A DNA stretch of 64,000 nucleotides from Sternotherus odoratus. Its lineage: Eukaryota; Chordata; Testudines; Kinosternidae. The notes under the pieces are model-generated. The model did not search any database. It saw only the letters and a program-made list of their open reading frames with translations, and was not told the DNA's origin. Location: positions 65,640,892 to 65,704,891 of the forward strand of contig JAVMKO010000001.1 of NCBI GenBank assembly GCA_032164245.1. Reading direction: 5' to 3'. The position numbers and the translations under genes are program-made. Positions 50,645 through 59,952 of the stretch are shown here, piece after piece (positions within the stretch are counted from its first letter, which is position 1; every line of letters starts with the position of its first letter).

Positions 50645-50840
50645 ATGGTGCGGCGGCTGCTCTGGCTGCTGCGGCGGCTGCTCTGGCTGCTGCTGGCCGG
50701 GCAGGCGCGGCGGGCTCGGCGGGGGCAGTGCTGAGCGCCGAGCTGCGCGGCGAGCCGGCGCGGGAGGTGAGCCCGGCTTTCCTCTCCCTCACCATCGACG
50801 CCAACCTGGCCGCGGACCCCCGCTTCATCGCCGTGCTGGG
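50645..50840 (+). pseudogene. HPSE: Heparanase (HPSE)-like exon 1, frameshifted
   Basis: ATG at 50645 opens a leucine- and arginine-rich signal-peptide-like stretch ([19 protein letters not shown]) that hits a stop at 50732-50734. In a different frame, from about 50728 to 50840, the sequence encodes VLSAELRGE and then [20 protein letters not shown] (50767-50826), ending IAVLG. This closely matches the N-terminus of vertebrate heparanase, the endo-beta-glucuronidase that cleaves heparan sulfate, and fits HPSE better than HPSE2. It is followed at 50841 by a GTGAGT donor. A single indel between signal and mature parts breaks the frame. No further heparanase exon was recognised by eye in the window. 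Confidence 0.72.
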
Positions 50841-50846
50841 GTGAGT
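50841..50846 (+). other. Splice donor site GTGAGT after heparanase-like exon
   Basis: GG|GTGAGT matches the vertebrate U1 donor consensus, exactly where heparanase similarity ends. Retention of the donor and of intron-like sequence beyond it shows the copy came from genomic DNA, not from spliced mRNA. Confidence 0.65.
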
Positions 50847-51034
50847 GACCGGCCGCCCCGCGTCTCCCTCCCCCGTCGCTGGAAGACGGGGCCAGCTAAG
50901 GGGGGGAGCGGCTGTGACCCTCCCCTTGTGTAGCCGCCGACCCGGCCAGGTCAGAGGGGAGCTAGAGTCCGTCCACGCCCCCCCCCTCTAAGCAACCTCC
51001 CGAGTCCCGCCAGCCCCATGGAAAGTGTGTCTGT

Positions 51035-51035
<1 letters not shown>

Positions 51036-51115
<80 letters not shown>
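51036..51115. repeat. (AC)n microsatellite, about 40 units
   Basis: Uninterrupted AC dinucleotide array of 80 bp within the intron-like part of the heparanase-carrying element. Expected to be highly length-variable. Confidence 0.98.
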
Positions 51116-51118
<3 letters not shown>

Positions 51119-51277
51119 CGTCCCAGCCGGGGGACCCTGCCCTGCTCTCTGCAGTCTTGGACTTGCAGGCTGCCCAGCTCCCTGCGATCGCCCCAGTCTG
51201 CCCGCTGACCATGCCTGTGCTTCACTTTCCCGCTGCGGGGAGCCGGCGGGGGGGCTGACAGCTCGCTCCCGGCCGAT

Positions 51278-51438
51278 CAGTAAAACCTCTATATAACGGA
51301 CTAATTCGGGTGAGGGGGGTGTCCTTTAAAGCCAAAAGTCCGTTATTTAATTATTTAAAAAAATTATTAAATAACGGACTTTTGGCTTTAACGGACACCC
51401 CCTCGCCCGAATTAGTCCGTTAAATCGAGGTTTCACTG
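51278..51438. repeat. Tigger-type foldback unit inside the composite element
   Basis: Starts cagtaaaacctctatataac and ends gaggtttcactg. The two halves (about 75-80 bp) are inverted repeats with ggactaattcggg...gtccgttatttaat and its complement. Equivalent to 7207-7365. The left edge is not preceded by TA, unlike the outer ends of the composite. Confidence 0.8.
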
Positions 51439-51750
51439 TATATAAGATCTGTAGCTAAAATGTAGGAACATTTTTGGTCTCACATTTTGTTTAAATTAAT
51501 GAAACAAAACACATCTTAAAACTAAAAAATTTCAGCAACATAGTGTAGATTTTGGTTCAAACTAAGAAACAAGTTTTATTTGAAGACTGTAACAGTGGTG
51601 AATTTCAACCAATAAGTATGCATGTTTTAGATTGTTTCCCCAAAAATATTAGTTTGTATTTTCTCAAGTAGAATTGTATTTTATTATTTTATGCTTAGTT
51701 TTAACCACTTGATAATGTTTTATATTATTTCTTTGCTCTCACTCGAAGGG

Positions 51751-51920
51751 GGAGGGATAGCTCAGTGGTTTGAGAATTGCCCTCCTAAACCCAGGGTTGT
51801 GAGTTTAATCCTTGAGGGGGGCATTTAGGGATATGGAGCAAAAATAGGGATTGGTCCTGCTTTGAGCAGGGGGATGGACTAGATGATCTTCTGAGGTCCC
51901 TTCCAACTCTGAGATTCTAG
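51751..51920 (+). mobile_element. Turtle tRNA-derived SINE (Cry/Pol III SINE)
   Basis: A tRNA-like head, ggagggatagctcagtggtt (box A tagctcagtgg), leads to ggttgtgagtttaatcc (box B). The body is ggggcatttagggatatgg...attggtcctgctttgagcag, and the CR1-like tail is ggactagatgatcttctgag...gtcccttccaactctgagat. This is the diagnostic SINE layout of cryptodiran turtles, mobilised by CR1-type LINEs. No TSD, as usual for CR1-driven SINEs. Confidence 0.9.
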
Positions 51921-52069
51921 GGTGTGTCCAGCCTTTACCCTTAAAGGACCTGACTGTGAGAGAGGTAGATTTGTGATGTGCTGTGCATCCTTACCTCCAA
52001 CTGATTAGAGTGCTGTGCACCCTGGCAGTTGTGGGTGTGTAACACCTCACTGAATCAGCTTCTATATTA

Positions 52070-52991
52070 GGTTAGATCAGGGGTCTCAAACTCAAATGAC
52101 CATGAGGGCCACATGAGGATTAGCCCGAGGGCTGAATCGCTGACATCTTGCCCCCGGCCCCACCCCCCTTTCCATGAGGCCCTGCCCCTACCCCGTCTCT
52201 CTTCCCAGTCCCCATTCCAACCCCTTCCATGAAACCCCCACTCCAACTCCTCCCCCTCCCTACCCACAGGGAGTGCAGGAGGGGTGTGGGTTGTGGCAGG
52301 GGTTCAGGGCAGGGAGTTGATGTGCAGGATGTGGCAGGGGGCTCAAGGCAGGGAATTGGGATGCAGGAGGGTTATGGGGTGTGGCAGGGGCTCAGGGCAG
52401 GGAGTTGGAGTGTGGGGTTCAGGAGGGTTGAGGGGTGCATCAGGGGGCGCAGGGCAGGGGGTTGGGGAGCACGAGGGGCCATAGGGTTACCATTTGTGTC
52501 TGGGAGGAATTTTTAAATATGTAAAAACCAGGATTTTAATCATTCAAAACAGTGAATGGTGGGACTTACCCCACTGCAGCCTGCTGCTGCTAAATCTGAA
52601 TGCGCTGAGGCTAGAGCTGCCCCCAGAGCTGCTGCCTGTGATGGCAGCAGCGCAGGCTCCACACCGGGACAGCCCTGCCCTCAGCAGTGCTCTTGCTGAA
52701 AGCGGTCGGGGGAAGAGGGGTTGCAGCAGCAACCCTGGGGAGCTGCCCACCCACATGCATCACCCGCATGCATCGCCCCACAACCAAGTCCCTCCAGTCA
52801 CCGCAGGACGGAAAGCTGCGGCAGGGGATTGCAGGCCTTGGAGCAGGGGGTCGCTCGCTCCCGCCCAAGCCTGATGAGCCAGCCAGAGATGCAGTGGGGG
52901 GGAGCCACAGGGAGTGTGGTGGACCGCAGAAAAGAGCCTCATGGGCCGCATGGGGCCCCCGGGCCACGTGTTTGAGACCCCTGGGTTAGGT
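52070..52991. mobile_element. Non-autonomous hAT-type transposon, 906 bp
   Basis: The element 52078-52983 starts caggggtctcaaactc and ends gtttgagacccctg. The flanks ggttagat (52070-52077) and ggttaggt (52984-52991) match at 7 of 8 bases. The interior is GC-rich, with a G-rich degenerate minisatellite of 'gtggcaggggctcagggcagg' type at 52266-52470. The frames of 60-126 codons lie in this composition and have no transposase signature. Confidence 0.85.
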
Positions 52992-55760
52992 TCTGAACAA
53001 CTGGGCCTAAGCAGAATTTAAGTGGTACAGAGAATCTTGTGCAGACTCTCTGACAGGGGTGAAATTCAAACTTAAAGAATCTCTCACATGTAAAATCAGC
53101 CAAGTTTGGGGGAAGGAGAATCAGAAGTTCAGCCAGAGGTAAAAATCAAGAAAAATCCACCTTGAAGCAATAATTTAACTGTTTAATAGTTAACAAAGCA
53201 GAGTTATGACTAACTTATGTCCTTTTTTTCTCAGTTCATATTTTCCTTGTATGAGTCTATGAATCCTGTTGGTAGGCCAAATTAGTTGCAACTGTAATTT
53301 CTTTAATTAGCTCATTCAAGTACTAACATTTTTTTTTCAACACAGCAACTGCTACCTGGAGTTCAAATGTGGCTAAAAATCCAATTCGTTCAAATAGCAT
53401 GTCCCTCATTCCCGGGACAACACTGATGCCTGACCAATTGCTTGAAAAAGTCCAAGTAGAAAAAGGTTTCAATCTTCAGTGGTCACAAAAGGCTGAAAAT
53501 GCAACACAGCATTGTTAATCTGATAAATTTATTTTTTCTTGAATAAAATAAATATTTGTAGTGTACAAACCTCATGAGTGTGAGAGACCTTAAACTAGCT
53601 GAAATACACAGCCCACAGAGACAGTTTATTCCACTCATGTCTGTAGTTTATGCAATGACAACATTAATGCAGAAAAGGTGAAAAACCCCAATCTCAGCAT
53701 TGACAGAATGCATTGTTCTGGTCAGGATTAACCACTGTTGCATGACAATCTTCCAACAGTATGTAAAGTGAATTCAAATACCACAATAGCAACAGAGGTA
53801 GGTACAAAGCTAATCTTGTGCAATGTACTGAAAGACTGCAGATAGCATAAACCAGTGACCCAGTACAGTAGCCATCACCATCCAGACAATGGTTGCATTG
53901 TATTTTTCATGGTTTGACAAGTCCTTAAAGTCCTGGAGGCCATCTTGTTTTTTTAATGTTACAGCTTTCTAAGTTTAGTACTATTAGCCACTCTCAGGTA
54001 TGTGAACCCTGAAGTTTCTCACAGAGCATGACTTTACAAGGCTCATTTTCACAAGGCTGCTGAAAATTGAGTGTTCATTTCCCCTATGGTTATGGAGCAA
54101 CACCAAAGCATTGTCAGAGAATGAACAAGTCGCTCATGTTCTATTCATAGCCCCATTGTGCTATAATCTACTATGGCACAATGGAACCCATCTCCCAGGG
54201 GAAAATACTAAACATTATCGTCAGGTTGTCCATTTATTTCTTAAAAAAATAAACTAACCAATTGCACTTTGGGGAAGGGTGAACTGTGAAAAATACAAAT
54301 ACTATCACCAATGCTGCAGAATATTAAATTAACAGTTGGTTAAGCATAAAAGGTTAAAGCTCAGTTCCAAAAAGCATCTTAATAGTTCTGATGCTTATTC
54401 AAATCTGTAAAACTGGGCTGGAAATCTCATGAATAAAGCATTCTTCACAGCGCTTCAAGCAATTATTCTTCCTTTCAACCCTACCAGAACTGATCCTATT
54501 GCATTGTTTTATCACTTCTCTTTCCAGTTGCAGCTAAAAATCAGAAATGGAAAAAATATTTAGCGTTTGTCCAAGTTCTACGGCAGTTCTATGACAACTG
54601 AAGGAGGGGATGCAGCCTAGTTTATACAGCTTTTGTGCAGCTGTCCTGATGAGGCTGTCATATGGCTTTAGTTATCTTCAGAATGCAATATCTCATATTA
54701 TATCTATCTATATCTACAGCTACATCTTTAAACCAGTTATATAATATAGGATTCCTTCTATGTAGAGGCAATCAGGATTCCACATCTCACCTCTTCACGC
54801 CTATCTCTGATGCAAATGACATTAGACTAGAGGTCTATATAATAACATCAACAATTAAAGTAAAATACCACTACTACTCAACTCTTACATTGACTAGGTA
54901 GTGGTCTTCTTTAGCTGGGTACCTCTGTCATGATACATCCTCTCAGAGTGCAAATGCTATGCCTAAAGCTAGAACTAGATTTTGGAGTCACAAAAGGTGA
55001 GCATCTTGGACCTACAGACAAATTTCAAAAGTAGAGAATATAAAACACCAAAACAAATACAAAACTTTTGGACTAATAATATAACAATAAAAAGTTTACT
55101 TAATTGTGATTCTTGCACTCTCTGAGCTACTGGGAAGATAAAAGAGATTCATGTCATTAAATTTCCTGGGTATGGAAAAGTAGATGCTACCCCCTGTGGA
55201 CCACTGAACTCTGGATAAAATATTCATAAAACGTAAGGTGTTGTTATTAATAATTCTTCTGCTTACCATAGAAATGAGGCACAGGGTTAGTTATACTATT
55301 CTGTAGGTTCTAAACCCTCCCTTTCCCCCCTCTCTTGCAAACTTGTTTTTGAAAATGGAATTTTAATGACTAGTATGCTGCACTGGAGCTGTATTTCCAT
55401 GTGGCAAATTCATATTATTTTATAATCTGATCCTATCAAATTTAAATACGTAAAAGGCTGATTTAGCAAACGAAAAGCAAAACCATCTAAAATGACACAT
55501 CAAAGGGTCTGTTCTAGCAAGGTGCAAGTTAACTTAATGAGACTGCGCACATACCTAACATTGAGATTGTGGTTAGATGCTTTACTGCATCATGGTCACA
55601 GTTCTCAGTTTGCATGATTGATACCCAGGTGATTAATTTATATAAAACACAATACTGCTGCTGATGAGACTGATAGAACCCTGATTCAAAGCCCATTGAA
55701 GTCCATGGGCTTGGGTTCAAGCCTTTAAGGAATAGGGTGATGCAATCTTAAGCACTGTAG
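52992..55760. other. AT-rich intergenic DNA, no gene
   Basis: No supportable feature was found. The frame at 54662-54901 is AT-rich and unrecognised. Confidence 0.4.
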
Positions 55761-55767
55761 AACATAA

Positions 55768-56024
55768 CAGGGTTTGAAAACGGACTAGATAAGTTCATGG
55801 AGGATAGGTCTATCAATAGCTATTAGCCAGAATGGGCAGGAATGGTGTCCCTAGGCTCTGTTTGCCAGAAGCTGCGAATGAGCGACAGGGGATAGATCAC
55901 TTGAGGATTACCTGTTCTGTTCATTCCCTCTGGGGCACCTGACAATTGGCCACTGTTGCAATATAGGATACTTGGCTAGATGGACCTTTGGTCTGACCCA
56001 CAAGGGCCATCCTTATGTAAGTAC
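55768..56024 (+). mobile_element. CR1 LINE 3' end, second subfamily
   Basis: gtttgaaaacggactagata...aatggtgtccctaggctctg...tttgccagaagctgcgaatg...cctgttctgttcattccctc...tactggctagatgg-type phrase (acttggctagatggaccttt)...ggtctgacccacaagggcc, ending in ccttatgtaag. This is a common turtle and crocodilian CR1 3' region, 5'-truncated and non-coding. Confidence 0.85.
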
Positions 56025-56329
56025 GGACATTGAAAAGATTATAAAGGATATAGATTTGGACACAGACATCACAGCTTGGTTTTTCCAAGGCAATATCCCC
56101 ATCCAGGAAACTGTAAAGTTTTTCTTCTAACAGGGCTTCAAGTAACTGTTGTAGCTTTCAGTTATTAACTTAAAATTGCAACAACTCATGATACAGTAAG
56201 ATCCTGTTTATATTTCACATGTGTCATGATGTTGGAAACAATGTTCTGCAACTATAGTAACAAGTAGCCTTGCGTTATTTCCTGATCATGCTATTAACAT
56301 ACCTCAGACGTGTACACTAAGTGCATAGG

Positions 56330-56400
56330 GTGAAATCCTGGCCCCAACTTCCAACTTCCCATTAACTTCATTGGGGCCAGGATTTCACTCAAGAAGTTTT
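56330..56400. repeat. Short palindromic repeat ('gtgaaatcctggcccca')
   Basis: ggtgaaatcctggccccaac and tggggccaggatttcact form an inverted repeat around a short centre. Old amniote foldback repeat, name unknown. Confidence 0.5.
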
Positions 56401-56627
56401 AAACTAGAAAAGCAAATGGTGTATTTCAAAATTAAAGTGTTTGAATCAATAGAGTTATTTTTCCCAAACATAACAACAGACCACAGATATAAGGACTCTA
56501 ATGCTAAAATAACTGAGATATACTAGTTTCCATTACTTTAACATGGAATAAGCATGAAACATCTTAATAAGCAAACAGCAGAAAGGTCATATAAACTAAA
56601 ATCTCAATAATTTGAGTACTTAAATTG

Positions 56628-56796
56628 CTTCATACCTTGTCAAGAATCAGAGAGGCAGCCATGTTAGTCTGGATCTGCAGAAGCAACAAAGAGTGCATCC
56701 GACAAAGTGGGTACTAGCCCACAAAAGCTTATGCTTCAATACTTTTGTTAGTCTTTAAGGTGCCACAGGACTCTTTGTTGCTTCTTCATACCTTGT
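56628..56796 (+). mobile_element. Penelope-like terminal-repeat fragment with 13-bp TSD
   Basis: The insert 56641-56783 is flanked by cttcataccttgt (56628-56640 and 56784-56796). It carries the left module (aagaatcagagaggcagcca...gttagtctggatctgcagaa) fused to the hammerhead-like module (catccgacaaagtgggtact...aaggtgccacaggactc). The core is decayed (CCGACAA, and AAAA in place of GAAA). Confidence 0.75.
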
Positions 56797-59406
56797 GAAT
56801 ATTGATTAGTTTATAAATTTTCACTTTAATCCATTATTCAAAGTTTCTACAGGATTTTTTAAAAAACAACCTTCCTCTGTTTTTACCTTTTATTTCTAAG
56901 AAGGCTGGTTGCTGAATGTGAGATACTGTCTGCCTAGATACCACTTAGTATTTTTTTTAAAAAAATTACGATTTTAAGAGATCAGTAAAATACTGGTTCC
57001 CTGGGGCCAAATCATCTTCTCCCACCTTAAAGCCAGCGGTGGTGGGCTCTGTAGGAGGGGATCTCCATCAAAATTCCCTCCTGAGATCCCTCTCCCACCT
57101 CAGGGAGGCAGTTTTTTGTCACTGCAGAAAGTCCATTTACAAATCTGAAGGCTCCATGGGAATGTGAATAAACCATATCCTTTTCCACAAGCATCTCCCC
57201 CTACCTCTTAGCAGTTCAGCTTTATTGGAACCTTTCTATCAGAGATTTGCCCCATCTGGGACTGTATTATCTTTTCCAGAAAATCTGTATGCGACTGAAG
57301 GGAGGAGATGTGCTCCCAACCCCATCTATAGCCTACTCACTTCTCCCAGATCCCTCTAATCTCTACTTTCTCCCCCAACATGAACCCTAGACCCACAAAG
57401 AATGTACCACAGGCATGTGTGGAGAGGAGGGGAAGTGATACTACAGATAAGCATGGCCTTTCCACATGAGATCCACCCATAGATAAGGCCCCTTCTGGGT
57501 ACAGTTGTCAGGCAGATGAGCCAAGCCTTCATTTGTATCAGCATTTCCTAGGTTCACAGTAACTTAGTTAAGGATTGCTCTCAATTTTAAATCATAAACT
57601 AAATTCAATTAATCAGGAAAGAGTTCAAATTCAGTTCAACATATATCAACAAGACCACATGCCGGGAAAGAAACAAGGATTAGACTTGTAAACTCAACTA
57701 AGTCCTCTAAGTGTATAAAAACAACCTTTCACAACATAGAAGTCTCAAATGATGTAACGGTCACAATTAATAGCACTTTGGAAAAGTGGTTTTTATTATT
57801 ATTATTCATTAAAAATTAAGCTGAAAAAAGTGTGTTATAAAAATGTTTGTACCCAGAACTATCATACAATAAACTGTATCTTCTCTGATAGCTTCAACAC
57901 TATATTATTTAATATAATAACAGACCAGACACGTAACAAACAGAATTATCTTGATGACCAGGGAAGTGTGCTTCACAAAGTAATTAATCCTCTGTAAAAA
58001 GGATTTATTTTAAAAGCCTGTGATTATAGCCTCTTTGAACATATAGGAAATTTTTGTAGTTTTAGGTTTTTTAAAATTTTCTTCATTCTGTTAATCGTAT
58101 CTAAATCTCACTCTGCAATTTTCCTAATCAAAAAAGATGCTTAATACACTGGGATTAGCGCATTCGATGGTGATTTATAATTTATTTTCTGTGAAAGAGT
58201 TCCATGCTGTTCTAAACAGTTATCTCCTTTATTATATTTCCAGTGTATGCTAATAACATAGGAGTGAGAGTATTTATTCTTATCACTGAATAAAAGCATC
58301 ATATTGGTTCATGAAAGGGAAATGTGCATTTCAAATGTGATATAGAGGGAAACTGTGAGCAGAGGTATACAGACCACTCAGAGGTAGCACATTAAAAAGA
58401 CCTGTGAAAGATTGACAAAAACTTCACAATGAACAAGCTTGATTGGGTTCCAAAAGCATACCAAGATTCTGCATTTAGCCTAATTAAAATCATACTGTTA
58501 ATTTCTTTTCATTCTCTTATTTGTGACAGCCATTCAGGGAAGGACATTCTTTCTCTTTCGATTCTTTATTTTTTTCCATTTATGGAAACTGTTTTCCTCC
58601 TTTCTTTACATTGGAGTAGAATATGTAACATAGTTTTGTTGCTCTGTCTTGTTGACTTCCTTCATATAATCATCCTTTATGTCTCATACACAAAAATCTT
58701 GTTTTGCTTTACACAGCCAAACATGTGAATCTTTTAGGATGCACCTGTCATTTTAGTGAATGATATCAGCAATAGTTTTCAACCCTTTAATGGTGCATTC
58801 AAAGCCAGATCCAAAGCTTGTGCACATCAACAGAAGTCTTTACACTGACTTTCATGGACTTTGGGTCATGCTTTCAGTTCATGGAAAGGGGGTATTTCTT
58901 GTTTGCGTGCACTGGCAGCTAATATTAATCTCATGCTGTGCTCTGCAAGATGTTCACTCAATGGACCGCTCTTATGTGACAGTCAACAAAAGAAAATCTT
59001 CACCATTTTATGCTGCTATAACCACATTTTTATTGACTTTCCAGAACGTGAATAGTTTAAGAGAAGTAGGATTTATTGTGAGTTCAGGAAAATATGACTT
59101 CTCAATCATTTTTATTTTTCATTATATTTGACTCCTGAATGAGTATTTGCCAAGAACAGACTAGTAGTCTTAGCTGGCCATCTAACCTAATGATATTTTA
59201 CAACAAAATGTTGTTTTATTCAACCACAGCCAAGAAATTTCAAATGTTATCTCTTCAAAACCTACCAAAACCCTTGCTAACAACATATGGGCCAATTTAG
59301 ATCACTTCTTTTACAGTCAAATTACTCCAACAGCCAAGTATTGATGCTAAGAACTTGTTCCAATCAGTACATTTCCCAGGAATTCTTTGGACCTGTTTAT
59401 CAGAAT
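56797..59406. other. AT-rich intergenic DNA, no gene
   Basis: The frames at 58429-58728 and 58760-59131 are hydrophobic because of T-rich composition and show no family resemblance. No other feature. Confidence 0.4.
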
Positions 59407-59952
59407 TATACTGTAGTGAGCGGAAGATTACTGTGACGGCAATCGGTAGGGAGCGCAGTTACGCTTCTAAGTCGTCTCCAGGGTAACGTATAATTAAGGT
59501 TATCAGCATGGGAATGGCCTTGTGTTTCTGTTATCTCGTGTGTGTGTCTGAGAACAGCTTCTTAGCTGTGTGAGTTGTTTACCCCGTCTGTGTGAGAATG
59601 TGTGTGTGTGAAACTAGATGCAATGCAAAACAAGTGCAGAACAGCGTGTAACCAATAAATGCTGGACAACGTGTAATCAGCCAATAGGTGCTTGCCTGCT
59701 TGCTATTCATGAGATATGTTTATGTATGAGATGTAAATGTGTAAGTGTATTTAAGCCCACGTTTGTGTTCCCCCTGTGGGCTTCTTCCCTGGGCATTGCT
59801 CCAATGTGCCAGGTCCCCCGTTCTGCGGTCACGCTGAGAGGAGCCCCCAGCGCCAAAGGACCGGGACCTTCAATAAACTCACCACTTTCCATCTAGCCAC
59901 TGTGTGTGAGCCTCATTTCTATGGGATTCTTAAGGTACCCTGCAACATATAC
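59407..59952 (+). mobile_element. Solo LTR of an endogenous retrovirus, 5-bp TSD
   Basis: The 536-bp segment 59412-59947 starts TGTAGTGAG and ends TGCAACA (TG...CA). It is flanked by the exact 5-bp repeat tatac (59407-59411 and 59948-59952). A TATA-like gtatttaag occurs near 59747 and a polyadenylation signal aataaa at 59872-59877, in the order expected for U3-R-U5. No proviral coding sequence is visible on either side, so this is most likely a solo LTR left by LTR-LTR recombination. The TSD length fits several retroviral groups, and the family is not assigned. Confidence 0.75.
59872..59877 (+). promoter_or_regulatory. LTR polyadenylation signal AATAAA
   Basis: Lies about 70 bp before the LTR end, where the R region of a retroviral LTR would be expected to carry it. 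Confidence 0.6.

Larger units (their letters stand above)
50371..51440 (+). mobile_element. Tigger/pogo-like composite element carrying a heparanase exon
   Basis: The left end cagtaaaccctcgatttaac starts at 50373 after TA. The right end gaggtttcactg finishes at 51438 before TA. The two ends are inverted repeats (CAGTRAAMCCTCGATTTAACGG). Between them are a GC-rich repeat-like part with gccgggcgggtgggctgaca phrases (50461-50600), a heparanase-like first exon and intron start (50645-51215), a second GC-rich part (51226-51277) with gcggggagccgg and gggctgaca, and an internal foldback unit (51278-51438). No transposase. The alternative is independent insertions around a real gene fragment. Confidence 0.6.

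Noticed and set aside
50457..50828. 123-codon minus-strand frame across the heparanase-like exon
   Set aside because: Antisense shadow of CpG-rich sequence. The plus strand has the recognisable heparanase peptide and a splice donor.
50645..51215. Working heparanase gene start
   Set aside because: The signal-peptide and mature frames do not agree, repeat-like GC-rich phrases flank both sides, and no second exon was found in the following 12.5 kb by eye. A distant exon 2 cannot be fully excluded.
58429..59131. Two hydrophobic plus-strand frames resembling membrane proteins
   Set aside because: The hydrophobicity follows from T-rich composition. There is no homology, splice context or upstream signal.
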